Source of the DNA: UBA5078 sp051252515 | GTDB lineage: Bacteria > Pseudomonadota > Gammaproteobacteria > Pseudomonadales > Pseudohongiellaceae | Assembly: GCA_051252515.1 (NCBI GenBank) | Contig: JBPOFS010000002.1 | Span: 744,001 to 808,000, forward strand | Length of the DNA: 64,000 nucleotides | Direction: 5' to 3' | In this document: positions 17,825 through 27,509 of the stretch, piece by piece | How the letters are laid out: every line of letters begins with the position of its first letter | How positions within the stretch are numbered: position 1 is the stretch's first letter | Position numbers and translations under genes: made by a program | The notes under the pieces: model-generated | Databases searched by the model: none | Told to the model about the DNA's origin: nothing | Seen by the model: only the letters and a program-made list of their open reading frames with translations

Positions 17825-19300
17825 CTAGTGCCCCAACAGAATATCGTCAGAGTTGCCTTTGTCGAATTCGCCAAACTTATCCACCATCGTGGCGCTGGCA
17901 GCGTTTAAGCCAATGACTTCGACCTCTGCACCTTCACGGCGGAACTTGATCACGACTTTATCCAAGGCGCTGACGGCAGTGATGTCCCAGAAATGAGCGC
18001 GACTCACATCGATGCGCACCTTTTCGATTACTTCTTTGTAGTCGAAGGCATTAGTGAAGCGATCGGCACTGGCAAAGAATACCTGTCCTAAAATAGTGTA
18101 AGTGCGCGTGCGTCCTTCATCTTCGGCAAGTGAGCGGATATGCAGAATACGCCCGACTTTGTGTGCAAAGAAGAAGCCTGAGGCCAATACACCCGTGAGC
18201 ACACCCATCGCTAAGTCATGGGTGAGTAATGTAACGACGACAGTAGAGATCATGACCACGCTAGAGCTCTTGGGGTGTTCGCGCAAGTTCTTGATCGACC
18301 CCCAGTTGAAGGTACCGATCGAGACCATGATCATCACAGCGACTAGTGCCGCCATAGGGATGCGGCTAACCCAATCCCCTAGAAACACCACCATCAACAA
18401 TAAGAACACACCGGCAGAAAGCGTCGACAAGCGGCCACGTCCACCGGATTTTACATTGATTACAGATTGGCCGATCATCGCACAGCCTGCCATGCCGCCA
18501 ATGAATCCGCTCGCGATATTCGCCACGCCCTGGCCGACGCACTCGCGGCTCTTGTCGCTCTTGGTATCGGTTAGGTCATCGACGATGGTTGCCGTCATCA
18601 AAGACTCTAACAAGCCCACTACCATCAAGGTGAGAGAGAAAGGAAAGATGATCGCCAGAGTTTCCCAAGTGAAAGGGATGTCGGGAATAAGGAATATCGG
18701 CAGGCTATCGGGCAGCTCGCCCATATCGCCTACGGTGCGAATATCCAAATCGATGACTAGCGCAACAGCGGTTAGGACCACGATCGTGATAAGCGGCGAG
18801 GGAACGGCGCGAGTGATATAGGGAAAGCCGTAGATGATGCCAAGGCCCGCCGCGGTCATCGCATACACATGCCAAGTGACGTTGGTGAGCTCTGGTAATT
18901 GCGCCATGAAGATAAGAATGGCGAGAGCGTTAACAAAACCGGTCACCACAGAACGCGATACGAAACGCATTAATGCACCTAGGTTGATCCACCCTGCAAT
19001 GATCTGAAGAACGCCTGTTAGGACCGTCGCGGCGAGCAAATATTGCAAGCCGTGATCTTTCACAAGGGTCACCATGACTAGGGCCATAGCCCCGGTGGCA
19101 GCGGAGATCATGCCCGGCCGTCCGCCTACAAAGGCGATGACTACCGCTATGCAAAAGGACGCATATAGGCCCACTTTCGGGTCGACGCCGGCAATGATTG
19201 AGAAGGCAATCGCTTCGGGGATCAGGGCGAGTGCGACAACGAGGCCGGCCAAAAGGTCGTTACGGACATTAGAGAACCAGTCCTGACGTATCGTATTCAT
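17825..19300 (-). CDS. SulP-family anion transporter with STAS domain
   Basis: A 491-residue inner-membrane transporter. The SulP core (about residues 10-390) has GLVVALALIPEAIAFSIIAGVDPKVGLYASF and the GGMAGCAMIGQSVINVKSGG signature. A cytoplasmic STAS domain (about 400-485) includes VRIDVSRAHFWDITAVSALDKVV. SulP members carry sulfate, bicarbonate, or dicarboxylates. This short type resembles bacterial bicarbonate or sulfate transporters, and the substrate cannot be fixed here. It is co-transcribed with the tandem Usp gene. Confidence 0.88.
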   Translation of the reverse strand: MNTIRQDWFSNVRNDLLAGLVVALALIPEAIAFSIIAGVDPKVGLYASFCIAVVIAFVGGRPGMISAATGAMALVMVTLVKDHGLQYLLAATVLTGVLQIIAGWINLGALMRFVSRSVVTGFVNALAILIFMAQLPELTNVTWHVYAMTAAGLGIIYGFPYITRAVPSPLITIVVLTAVALVIDLDIRTVGDMGELPDSLPIFLIPDIPFTWETLAIIFPFSLTLMVVGLLESLMTATIVDDLTDTKSDKSRECVGQGVANIASGFIGGMAGCAMIGQSVINVKSGGRGRLSTLSAGVFLLLMVVFLGDWVSRIPMAALVAVMIMVSIGTFNWGSIKNLREHPKSSSVVMISTVVVTLLTHDLAMGVLTGVLASGFFFAHKVGRILHIRSLAEDEGRTRTYTILGQVFFASADRFTNAFDYKEVIEKVRIDVSRAHFWDITAVSALDKVVIKFRREGAEVEVIGLNAASATMVDKFGEFDKGNSDDILLGH

Positions 19301-19523
19301 GTAGTGCGTATTCCGTTGTTGATGCCGAGCTAATGCGGCAATGATTGAGCAGTTGTGAGTTTCTTGACCGGCAAAGTAGCTAGGCGGATGCCTGTATAGC
19401 GATGCTCAAGAGTTCCACGAAGAGAAGAGGTTTTATTGTGATTCGCTTAGGAACTTGTCTTCAGTAGACAAGAGGTAGCAATTTTTTAATGGCGAGATTG
19501 TACAGCTTGCGGGGTGCAGAGAC

Positions 19524-19564
19524 AAAAAAAATCGGGTGCCAAATAATTCGGCACCCGATTTTTT
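19524..19564 (-). terminator. Bidirectional terminator downstream of large TonB receptor
   Basis: A perfect 11-bp stem (AATCGGGTGCC with GGCACCCGATT), 9-base loop, flanked by runs of A on the left and T on the right. It ends the leftward TonB receptor transcript and would also stop rightward transcription. Confidence 0.92.
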
Positions 19565-19581
19565 ACTTAAGCGCTAATGGC

Positions 19582-22500
19582 TTATAGGAAGCTATAGTTG
19601 ACTCGTGCATAGAACACGCGACCCAAAACATCCTGAGACTCCGCAGCAACACCGGCAATCATGCCCGTTTTCTGTGGCATACGATCAGTAAGGTTACGAG
19701 CCCCTACCGAGAAGTTGAACTCGCCACCGAGTGCTTCGTAGCCACGGTAAGAGTAGAACATGTCTAGCTGTGTCCAAGCTCGTAGCATTTCGGTATGGCG
19801 CCACTCAGACCCTGGGAAGAACTGTTGGAAGCTAAACTCGCTGGCATCGAACTTTACTTCGTCGATATAACGAGTTGTCGCGCTGACTGTATGGTTGCCT
19901 AAGCCCCAGTTGATTCTAAAGTTTGCACGAATCTTAGGGATAGTCGGTACTGCACCGAAGTCATTGTTTTGATTGCCAACCGCTTCCATTGTAGGAAGGT
20001 CTTCAGCGAGCTGGAACTGATAGGTATCAACATAGGTGGCTTGCAACTGCATGTTGATAGCGCCCCAGCCGTCCAAGCCCACATCGTCTAAGCTAAAGCC
20101 GTAGTCGATCTGCGTATCCCATGCCCGTACCAACATGGAGGACGCATTTGAGTCACTCTGTAGGATTGTATCGGGGGTCGTGATGTCTGCCGAGTTACGA
20201 ACGATACGCTTGTCAGAGCGAGGATCCGCAACCCAAGCTTCTAGCTGAGCTAGGCTAGGGTAAGGGTTGCCAGTGGTAGCAGCAAAGCCTGTTGCGTTTT
20301 GAAAGTTCCTAAAGTCAGTGCGGATGATGTCTTGTGTAGTGGTGCTCACAATACGGTCCGAAAAGTCTGTTTCACTCCAAGTGATCGACCACGTTAGGTT
20401 GTCGAGTAAGGCAAGATCAACACCAAGAGAGAGGCTCTCAGAAGACTCCGAAGCGAGGTCTGGATTGCCAGTTCGGCATGATGTGATGAAGCCTTGGAAT
20501 GGAGAGAACAAGTCATCGACGTTACTAAGGCCGCAAACCTCTGGGGAACCTAGCTGAGACAGTGTTGGAACGATGAACGCTTCGCCAGTTGTTGCGCGAA
20601 CACTTAGCCAGTCAGTGGGAACATAGACAAGGCCGAATTTATCGACAACGGCGCTTTGGCCTGTACTGAAGCTCTCGTCACGTACGGCTGCGCTAATCTC
20701 CAAGTTCTCAAGAACAGGGAACGCGAACTCGGCAAACCAAGAGTCACTGCTACGGCTTTGGGCATTAGGTAGGGCCTGAACCCCGATGAGTTGGTCATCG
20801 CGGATTGACGTAGCTGTTGGGCCATTCTCATCAGTCTCTTCACGACGCTGGTAACCAACTGCCATCGCAATTGGACCGCCTGCGAGTTCGAATCCGCCTG
20901 GAGATACATTGCCATTAAGTACGAGATTAAAGGTCTGCAACTCATCGCGGTCTTCAATGGCGTCTTGCGTAAAGATCGCATCCGCGACGTTCTGTGGCGT
21001 TCTAAATTGTGGGTCAATCGCTCCAAATGGGTTGAAACAGGCGTCAACGTCATTCACTACGTCACAGTTCAAACCTTGTGCCACAGCGCTGACGCTGAAC
21101 TGTTGCGAGTCATTACCGACACTTTCGTAAGTGCTATAAACATAGTCGGCATTACCCCGCCAGTCATCTAAGCCTGGAACAGCGAACTCTAGACCAGTGG
21201 TAAATCGTAGGGCACGTCTATCAACTTGATAGCTTTGGAAGTGACCAAATTCCTGCATGGCTGTAGGGATAGTGTTGGCTTCGGGCTTACCAAATGGCAT
21301 CCACTGTGCGCCATTGATGTTCACATCTTCATTGAATGCAACACCCCCGAGTGGATCGTTATCAATGGATGCGAAACGATTGTTGGCAAAGACCACAGCG
21401 CCAGAGGAGTCTCGCATTGGCAGTGGGCGGCCATAACCGTCTAATACTACAGCGCCACTGGCGTCGCGGCTTGGCTCTGCAAACAAGTCTGCGCCGTTAG
21501 CGCTTTGGGCTCTAAAAGTGTTGCCAGGCAGCTCGCCTCTGACCACAGGAATAGCGCCATCTGAACGGGCACCTGGGTTGCCAGTATTGTTACGGTTGCG
21601 ATAGACCTGTCGGTTCCACATGAGCTGTGTATTGAGGGTGACATCATCGCTGATATCCCAGTTCATGTTGCCGTAAAGCGATGACGTGTTGTAATCAGGC
21701 TGGAAGTCACGAGTATCGCCGAAGCTCGTGAAGCAACGCCCGCCTAGTGGCACGCCCCATGGGTTGTTGCCAGGAGCCGCTTGGTCTTGATCGATGCGAT
21801 ATCCGCAGCTTGGGTCCATACGACTTTCGGATGCGCCAGTGAAGTCACCGTTGGCGTCACGAACAGGCACTGTGTAGTTGCCAGGGTTTGATCCGCCATT
21901 GTGAGTCAAGCCAGAGCGAACATACTCAGGACGTTCGTCCCACGCAAGCGTCGCTGAGTCTACGAACGAGCCTGCGAATACTAGATCCACATCGCCAATC
22001 GATTTGCCGCTTAAGAACGATGTTTCGATTCTGCCGTAATCATCGCGGCTATCGCGCTCTTCGAAGTATTCGACTTTTAAGCCATCAAAAGATTTGTAAG
22101 GGATTAGATTCACAACCCCTGCCACGGCATCCGTACCGTAAAGCGCGGCAGCGCCATCAGTGACAACTTCTATTCGTTGTAGTGCAGAGGCGGGAAGCAT
22201 CACTTGCACGTTATCGGTGGCAACACGCTTACTGTCGACTAGTGTCAGCGTGGCGCGTGGGCCTAAGCCGCGTAAGTTGAAGTTGGAAGTTGTGCTAGTC
22301 ACCCCTTGAATGGAGTTAGTGGTGGCTGTGCCGTTGTTGAATGTCAAATTCGACACCACTTGCGCCATATTGACGGTGCCTTGGGACTCTAGGTCTTCGG
22401 CGCTCAACTGGGTAAGAGGTGATGCGGCAGCAATGCCTTCCGAGCGGCGGATGTAAGAGCCAGTGACGACGACTTCTTCTACTGCTGGGGCTTGGGCGAT

Positions 22501-22599
22501 TGTCTGTGCAGTACTACCAAGCATAGCTAAGGCGATAGCGGCGGTAAGTACTTTGTGGGTGAATTTCGGACGGTTTTGGGGTGTGGTAGTTATTGTCAT
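19582..22599 (-). CDS. Large TonB-dependent receptor
   Basis: A 1005-residue outer-membrane receptor. I start it at ATG 22599, with GAGGA upstream, rather than the in-frame TTG at 22611. The signal peptide ends about residue 37 (TIAQA-PA), followed by a TonB box-like EEVVVTGSYIRR. The plug includes NFNLRGLGPRATLTLVDSKR and the GAAALYGTDAVAGVVNLI turn. The C-terminal barrel ends in NYSFL. Large receptors of this Oar/IroN-like size with GSYIRR boxes are common in marine Gammaproteobacteria for peptides, glycans or siderophores. It stands alone with its own terminator. Confidence 0.92.
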   Translation of the reverse strand: MTITTTPQNRPKFTHKVLTAAIALAMLGSTAQTIAQAPAVEEVVVTGSYIRRSEGIAAASPLTQLSAEDLESQGTVNMAQVVSNLTFNNGTATTNSIQGVTSTTSNFNLRGLGPRATLTLVDSKRVATDNVQVMLPASALQRIEVVTDGAAALYGTDAVAGVVNLIPYKSFDGLKVEYFEERDSRDDYGRIETSFLSGKSIGDVDLVFAGSFVDSATLAWDERPEYVRSGLTHNGGSNPGNYTVPVRDANGDFTGASESRMDPSCGYRIDQDQAAPGNNPWGVPLGGRCFTSFGDTRDFQPDYNTSSLYGNMNWDISDDVTLNTQLMWNRQVYRNRNNTGNPGARSDGAIPVVRGELPGNTFRAQSANGADLFAEPSRDASGAVVLDGYGRPLPMRDSSGAVVFANNRFASIDNDPLGGVAFNEDVNINGAQWMPFGKPEANTIPTAMQEFGHFQSYQVDRRALRFTTGLEFAVPGLDDWRGNADYVYSTYESVGNDSQQFSVSAVAQGLNCDVVNDVDACFNPFGAIDPQFRTPQNVADAIFTQDAIEDRDELQTFNLVLNGNVSPGGFELAGGPIAMAVGYQRREETDENGPTATSIRDDQLIGVQALPNAQSRSSDSWFAEFAFPVLENLEISAAVRDESFSTGQSAVVDKFGLVYVPTDWLSVRATTGEAFIVPTLSQLGSPEVCGLSNVDDLFSPFQGFITSCRTGNPDLASESSESLSLGVDLALLDNLTWSITWSETDFSDRIVSTTTQDIIRTDFRNFQNATGFAATTGNPYPSLAQLEAWVADPRSDKRIVRNSADITTPDTILQSDSNASSMLVRAWDTQIDYGFSLDDVGLDGWGAINMQLQATYVDTYQFQLAEDLPTMEAVGNQNNDFGAVPTIPKIRANFRINWGLGNHTVSATTRYIDEVKFDASEFSFQQFFPGSEWRHTEMLRAWTQLDMFYSYRGYEALGGEFNFSVGARNLTDRMPQKTGMIAGVAAESQDVLGRVFYARVNYSFL

Positions 22600-22947
22600 T
22601 ATTATCCTCAATCTTATTTTTATTTATGAGTCAAACAAAATGCGACGAATCGCAATTGAGTGATGCTCAAAGGTTGCGCGAATCGAACGTACGGAGGCTA
22701 CCACAGGTGGCCAAGGTCGATGCTAGTGTATTAATGAAGAAAGTCACGGTTTTACAAAATCAGTCAGACAAATATTTCCTAGGAAATCTTGGGGAATATT
22801 GTGAAGAGGGGCGACGATGCAGCCCGTTACTTGTCGGGATGCGTTTTAACTTATTGTTTTTTATATGTTAGTTTGAAATTCGACAGCCTGATTTTTAATT
22901 GTTGTCAGATTTTAGGGAGTAATAAGGCGGCCAGAAAGGCGCATAGT
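22600..22947. other. Intergenic region without a recognised gene
   Basis: About 350 A/T-rich bases between the TonB receptor start and the dehydrogenase stop. It must hold the receptor promoter reading leftwards. I see no convincing ORF, RNA gene or repeat. Confidence 0.5.
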
Positions 22948-23886
22948 TCAGTAGGACTTACGTCTGTCGACAAAGTGATTGTTAGGGATGTTGCTTAAAT
23001 AGCCCTGCAGAGCTGCGACAAAACTTGAAGTTACGTCATTGATGTCAGTGATAGCGGCCTGATGGGGAGATATAAATACCTTATGATGGCCCCACAGCCA
23101 TGAGGTTTTTGTTAGTGGCTCTTCATCGAAAACATCTAGTACACAGTAGTGTAGGTGCTCGGCCTCTAAGGCCAAATGAAGATCCTCGGTGTTTAATGTA
23201 GGCCCGCGTCCAATATTGATCAGTAGTGCGTGCTGAAATCGTTTGAAAAAAGTCGCATTCAACAAGCCTTGTGTGGCCTTGATATCGGGCAGAGTATTGA
23301 TAATGCAGGAAACGTGTCCCAGCGCACTTGGAAGTGTCTCCAAACGATAGCAGTGAGCAAAGCTTTTGTGGCTGCTTGTGCCACTGGTATTCACGCCAAG
23401 CACCGTCATGTTCAAGGAGCTGAGTATTGCTGCGATTCCTTGCGCCATGCTGCCAGTGCCTAATATAAGTACTGTCTTGCGCTTTAGGCTAGTGGCCGAA
23501 CGCTCGCGCCAAGCTTGGCTTTGCATGTCCTCATAGATCGAAAAGGTGTCTTGCAAGAAATTGAGTATGTGACATAGACAGAACTCCCCTGCTTTTGCGC
23601 CAAGAGTGCCAGTAGTGCGTGATAGGCGTAGATTGGCTCCTAGGTCGGTTCGTTTGAGAAAACCATCCACGCCAGCACCAAAGCTATGGACCCACTTGAG
23701 CTGTTGCAAAGAAACGTTCTCATCGACGGGAAAGCTTGCAAGGCAGTCGGCCCAGTCTATTTGGGCCTGTGTCAGGTGTTCAGTGCATCGTACTTCCACG
23801 CCTAGCGCATTATCTTTGAAATGCGCATAAAACTGCGTAGAGAGCCTTCCAGTAGTGATTACCTTAATCATGCCTTTGCTTGCCAT
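22948..23886 (-). CDS. D-isomer-specific 2-hydroxyacid dehydrogenase (GhrA-like)
   Basis: A 312-residue NAD(P)-dependent oxidoreductase. It has the Rossmann motif VLILGTGSMAQGIA (about residues 137-150) and the catalytic triad in order: Arg in NIGRGPTLN, Glu in DVFDEEPL and His in ISPHQAA. The family reduces glyoxylate, hydroxypyruvate or related 2-oxoacids. ATG 23886 has AGGA very close by; ATG 23871 is an alternative start. The gene appears monocistronic. Confidence 0.85.
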   Translation of the reverse strand: MASKGMIKVITTGRLSTQFYAHFKDNALGVEVRCTEHLTQAQIDWADCLASFPVDENVSLQQLKWVHSFGAGVDGFLKRTDLGANLRLSRTTGTLGAKAGEFCLCHILNFLQDTFSIYEDMQSQAWRERSATSLKRKTVLILGTGSMAQGIAAILSSLNMTVLGVNTSGTSSHKSFAHCYRLETLPSALGHVSCIINTLPDIKATQGLLNATFFKRFQHALLINIGRGPTLNTEDLHLALEAEHLHYCVLDVFDEEPLTKTSWLWGHHKVFISPHQAAITDINDVTSSFVAALQGYLSNIPNNHFVDRRKSY

Positions 23887-24132
23887 CCGTCCTAAATAGG
23901 GTGAGCCCCTATAATAGCGTCACTAAAAGCGTAAGACTTACCCATGTGATGAAAATTCTACAAAAAATTTTGTTAGAACAGGCCTTCAACAAATGCGCAG
24001 TATCACGCTATCCTACTGTATTTATTAAGCTTTTATGGGGTAGTAGGGCGTTTGGCACAGGCATTGCAAAATACTTACTAAGCGCGGTGTAAAGCCGCAT
24101 GAATATCCACTTCATAGACATTAGGAGTTTAT

Positions 24133-24438
24133 ATGCCAACTGCAAAGAAAGCTGAAAAGGAAACCAATCACGCACCTTACACGGAAAAAATGACTGCAGC
24201 GGCGCACGAGTCTGTGGACAAGGCGTCCGTCCATGCTAGTGCCGCAGAGGAGCGCATCCGTGAGACTGTGGAAAGTACTTCTGAAACCCTAGCGGGCAAG
24301 AAAGCGGCCGCAGAGCTAGAGCTTGGTACAGCGGCGGATCAAGCACGCAAGCTGGTGATTGAGAACCCCCTTATGGCGGCAGGCGTTGCGTTTACGGCAG
24401 GGCTATTGATTACCTCACTTCTTAGTAAGCGTTCATAA
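24133..24438 (+). CDS. DUF883 (ElaB/YqjD-like) membrane-anchored protein, copy 1
   Basis: A 101-residue protein with AGGAG before ATG 24133. A charged, Ala-rich helical domain precedes a single C-terminal transmembrane helix (PLMAAGVAFTAGLLITSLLSKRS), the E. coli YqjD/ElaB arrangement. Those proteins tail-anchor in the inner membrane and associate with ribosomes in stationary phase. It is first in a three-gene yqjD-yqjE-yqjK-like operon. A second such operon lies at 29652-30576. Confidence 0.8.
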   Translation: MPTAKKAEKETNHAPYTEKMTAAAHESVDKASVHASAAEERIRETVESTSETLAGKKAAAELELGTAADQARKLVIENPLMAAGVAFTAGLLITSLLSKRS

Positions 24439-24440
24439 TC

Positions 24441-24896
24441 ATGCAGCCCCATAACGCTGAGCATGAGCAAGATGAGCAAAGCAGCACACATGAGAGTGGT
24501 GTGATTACCGCTCTCATGGAGTCTGCTGAGCAAATCTTGCAGCGCTATTCCACGCAGTGGGAAACCAGCAAAGAGATGGCGCGCCTAGAGTGGCGAATCA
24601 CACGTAAAAGCCTGTGGTTCGCCCTTGTGGTGCTCGTGATCTTTAGCGGCGTGATCCTGAGTGCGTGTATAGCATTGACGGTTCTGGTGGCTTATGGGCT
24701 TTACACACTAGGGGTTCCTATTTGGGCCACTGGGCTGGCACTGGTTACTCTGCATGGATTGGCGTTGTACGTTTTAGTGCGCATGATGCGAGGGCTTGTC
24801 AAGCGTATGGGCTTTCACAAAACGTTGGGTATTTTACGTGCACCAATGTTCGCCCAAGCCACGTCTTCCTCTACCGATACCAATGGAGAGTCCTAA
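24441..24896 (+). CDS. YqjE-like (phage holin superfamily) membrane protein, copy 1
   Basis: A 151-residue protein 2 bases after the DUF883 gene. It has a hydrophilic helix (residues 20-60, STHESGVITALMESAEQILQ) followed by two transmembrane helices (about 65-90 and 93-118). This is the YqjE/Actinobact-holin-like layout that usually accompanies YqjD. The function is unknown; the pairing suggests a membrane role in stationary or stress phase. Confidence 0.75.
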   Translation: MQPHNAEHEQDEQSSTHESGVITALMESAEQILQRYSTQWETSKEMARLEWRITRKSLWFALVVLVIFSGVILSACIALTVLVAYGLYTLGVPIWATGLALVTLHGLALYVLVRMMRGLVKRMGFHKTLGILRAPMFAQATSSSTDTNGES

Positions 24897-25162
24897 TGTT
24901 GTTCAATTACTTATTGAAAAAAGAATACACTCGTCTTGCAACGCTAGAGCGGACGCGCGAATGGAATCGTCTATTGATCGTCAAAGAACAGGCAGATCTT
25001 AAAGAGGCTGTACTGAAGGAGCTAGGCACTGGCAAAGGCATGCTAGTGAGCTTTGGAGCGGGTTGTGCAACAGGGGTAACTCTTGGCCAGCGTGATCGCC
25101 TCTCTTTCTTAAAGCGTGTATCTGTCTCGCAAATCGCCGCGTTAGTGAGCTTGTTGAAATAA
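24896..25162 (+). CDS. Small YqjK-like protein, copy 1
   Basis: An 88-residue protein. Its ATG at 24896 overlaps the upstream TAA by one base (TAATG), so translation is coupled. It begins LFNYLLKKEYTRLATLERTREW, has a weakly hydrophobic Gly/Ala patch (MLVSFGAGCATGVTLG) and ends basic. It occupies the yqjK position of the operon; the sequence match to YqjK itself is only positional. Confidence 0.6.
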   Translation: MLFNYLLKKEYTRLATLERTREWNRLLIVKEQADLKEAVLKELGTGKGMLVSFGAGCATGVTLGQRDRLSFLKRVSVSQIAALVSLLK

Positions 25163-25169
25163 ACGTTAT

Positions 25170-26240
25170 TTACCCTTCGTAGTATTGGCTGTTCTTATAC
25201 TCATTGATAGCCGCATTCAGTAGTACTCCAATGGCCGCAGTGACCGGCACCGCCAGCAACATTCCCACTATCCCGAACAGCGTAGCGCCTGCCATGAGGG
25301 CGAACAGAATCCACAATGGGTGTAAGCCAACGCTGTCACCGATGAGTTTAGGGCTAATGAAGTTCCCTTCTAAGAATTGACCGGCGACAAAGATACCCCC
25401 AATCAAAGCCACGTAAGAAAGCTCGCCGTTTTGCAACCAGGCTACAATCACGCCCATTAAAAAGCCGACGATGGAACCGAACAAAGGGATAATGGAGAGC
25501 AGGCCGGACGCTATCCCGATTAGAAAGCCGTAGCGTAAACCCGCCAAGGACAAAGCAATGGCATAGAGAATCCCCAGGGTCACGGCCACTAGAAGTTGGC
25601 CACGAATAAACCCTGCAATTTTTAGATCGATGGTATCCAAAATGTTCTTGGTTTTTTCGTAATCATGGCGAGGCAAAAGACCATACACCCACTGTGTAAT
25701 CGACTTCCATTCGATCAACATGAAGAATGCGACTAAAGGCGTCACGACTACGAAGGTAAGAAAGCTCATGATGGCGATGCCACCGTTCATCAATCCTTCG
25801 AGCAATCCGGATCCGGCAGTCAAGGCGCCGCTAATGTTCTCTTTCACTGCATCGCGGATGTTCTGGTCGAGATCATCCTCATTGACGTTACGCTCTACAA
25901 TTTCCACGTAATGCTGCATGCGCTCCCAAAGGGAGTCGATGTATTGCGGCGCCGTGTCTGCTAGATCTGCTAGTTCCTTATACAGGGGAGGAATCAATAG
26001 CAAAGCCATGCTGACCATGGTGACGGCAAAAAATGACAGTATTAGCACGGCGGCAGGCTTGCGCGATAGCTTGTGGTTTTCAAGGAAGTTCATGAAGGGG
26101 TTTAATAAATAAGCGATGATGATGCCCACCACGAAGGGGAGCAACACATCGCCGAATATCCACACAAATAGAAGTATGAAGGCACTAATGGCCACCCAAA
26201 ATACTAGCTGCTCTTTTAGTTTCATTTGTGTGCTTTCCAT
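25170..26240 (-). CDS. AI-2E/PerM-family transporter
   Basis: A 356-residue inner-membrane protein with about seven or eight transmembrane helices: two pairs at the N-terminus, a long loop (about residues 85-140), then a C-terminal bundle with GLRYGFLIGIASGLLSIIPLFGSIVG and HPLWILFALMAGATLFGIVGMLLAVPV. These are PF01594 signatures. Members have been proposed as autoinducer-2 exporters or Na+/H+ antiporters. It follows the PLDc_N-like gene by 12 bases and is convergent with the yqj-like operon, 7 bases away. ATG 26225 is an alternative start. Confidence 0.88.
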   Translation of the reverse strand: MESTQMKLKEQLVFWVAISAFILLFVWIFGDVLLPFVVGIIIAYLLNPFMNFLENHKLSRKPAAVLILSFFAVTMVSMALLLIPPLYKELADLADTAPQYIDSLWERMQHYVEIVERNVNEDDLDQNIRDAVKENISGALTAGSGLLEGLMNGGIAIMSFLTFVVVTPLVAFFMLIEWKSITQWVYGLLPRHDYEKTKNILDTIDLKIAGFIRGQLLVAVTLGILYAIALSLAGLRYGFLIGIASGLLSIIPLFGSIVGFLMGVIVAWLQNGELSYVALIGGIFVAGQFLEGNFISPKLIGDSVGLHPLWILFALMAGATLFGIVGMLLAVPVTAAIGVLLNAAINEYKNSQYYEG

Positions 26241-26252
26241 TTTCTTGGGTGA

Positions 26253-26426
26253 TTACCTTGATCTAGGGCCTGCGATCCACCAAATAACCAAACCAATGAA
26301 AGGAAGGAAGAGGATTACTAGAATCCATACCAATTTCTTCACTGTGCTCGCGCCGCTTTCCATGATCTTCAAAATGGCGAAAATATCTAAAACTAGAATG
26401 ATAAAACCAAGTAGACCGTATTCCAT
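26253..26426 (-). CDS. Small PLDc_N-like two-helix membrane protein
   Basis: A 57-residue protein with AGAGG 7-8 bases before its ATG (26426). It has two transmembrane helices: residues 4-20 (GLLGFIILVLDIFAILKI) and 33-53 (VWILVILFLPFIGLVIWWIAG). The VWILVILFLPFIGLVIWW pattern is that of the phospholipase D N-terminal (PLDc_N) or small YqaE-like membrane domains. It sits just before the PerM-like gene in the same operon. Confidence 0.75.
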   Translation of the reverse strand: MEYGLLGFIILVLDIFAILKIMESGASTVKKLVWILVILFLPFIGLVIWWIAGPRSR

Positions 26427-26858
26427 TGTGATGCCCTCTTTGTATTGGTTTGTTTGTGCCTTCTATTGATGAAGGGTTTTAAAGTTCCTAAAAGTTAGGA
26501 GCAAGCTTTGTGCCAGATGTGTCACGACCCTATATTGCTGCGTTACCTAGACTCTGTCCATATTTAGTCAGTTGGCTGTGTAACTATTACAAGTCGGATT
26601 GTAAAACTGGCCGCCAGGCTCCCCTCTGCTGAAAGCACTTTGCTCTTCTTTTCCTCTACTAAAAACCGCGAGTATTAAGTTTTAGAAAATATTTCGTGTC
26701 ATTCGAATTTCCTTCTAACTTAACTATCTCAGTATTTTGAGCGAATAAACGCGTTCTATTTTGCAAAAAAAGTTGTACTGATTTTTTCCTTGGCATGCAT
26801 CTTGATTGGTAACTTATCGTCAGACCAATATATAACTCTCATCGAAAAGGAGACTCAA
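26427..26858. other. Divergent intergenic region, no gene seen
   Basis: About 430 bases, visibly A/T-rich, between the leftward PLDc_N-like gene and the rightward GSP17M-like gene. It should carry both promoters. I find no convincing ORF, RNA gene or clear repeat. Confidence 0.5.
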
Positions 26859-27353
26859 ATGAGTAATGTAATAGTCGGATTATTTAACAGCCCTGAACAA
26901 GCAGCGTCAGCTATCTACACATTGGAGCTGCGCGGAGTGCCTGCGAATACTATCAACCTTGTCGCCAGTGACGGCTTTAACAAGGATAGTTTTGCCGTGG
27001 ACTCACACTCAAAACTCCCTGAGGGGGTAGCGCTTGGTGCTACCGCTGGTGCGGCGATCACTGCGTTAGTCGCTGGCTTTACTGCCGTCGGTGCGGTCGC
27101 TACTGGTGGCGCATCATTGCTCGTATCTGGTCCTGCCGTGGCAGCCCTTGCGGGTGCCGGTGCGGGTGCTGCAGGCGGGGGCATTATCGGTGGACTCATC
27201 GGTGCGGCAGTCCCAGAGCACGAAGTTAAGTTCTATGAGGACGCCCTTGAGAAAGGGTCAGTGTTAATTGGTGTTGAGCATACCGACGACAATAAGGAGT
27301 TGGTAAAAGAAACGCTTGAAGACTGTAATGCTGAAAAAGTAACAACTGCTTAG
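26859..27353 (+). CDS. General-stress-protein 17M-like (YflT-type) protein
   Basis: A 164-residue protein. ATG 26859 has AAAAGGAG 6 bases upstream, so the longer frame back to 26790 is not used. Residues 1-45 (VIVGLFNSPEQAASAIYTLELRGV) match the GSP17M domain that opens many stress proteins. The middle (about 58-120) is a Gly/Ala-rich hydrophobic glycine-zipper segment, and the end is acidic. It probably associates with the membrane under stress. The gene is monocistronic with its own terminator. Confidence 0.75.
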   Translation: MSNVIVGLFNSPEQAASAIYTLELRGVPANTINLVASDGFNKDSFAVDSHSKLPEGVALGATAGAAITALVAGFTAVGAVATGGASLLVSGPAVAALAGAGAGAAGGGIIGGLIGAAVPEHEVKFYEDALEKGSVLIGVEHTDDNKELVKETLEDCNAEKVTTA

Positions 27354-27434
27354 TCGTTGTGACTCCGGCCAGTATCTTTTAGTTTTTTTCCCTTGCTAAT
27401 AGATGCCGCCTTACCTCTAAACCGGAGTATTGTT

Positions 27435-27480
27435 TGGCCTTGCGTTGTCGGTTCGTTGTGGCAGCGCAAGGCCATTTTTT
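27435..27480 (+). terminator. Rho-independent terminator after GSP17M-like gene
   Basis: A 10-bp stem (TGGCCTTGCG with CGCAAGGCCA) around a 20-base loop, followed by six T residues at 27475-27480. Confidence 0.8.
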
Positions 27481-27509
27481 AGAGTTCACATTGAGGGGCG
27501 CCGCACGCA

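Noticed and set aside
18102..18821. 239-residue open frame opposite the SulP gene
   Set aside because: It is antisense to clear transporter codons and has Ser/Thr/Pro-rich, shadow-like composition without any domain.
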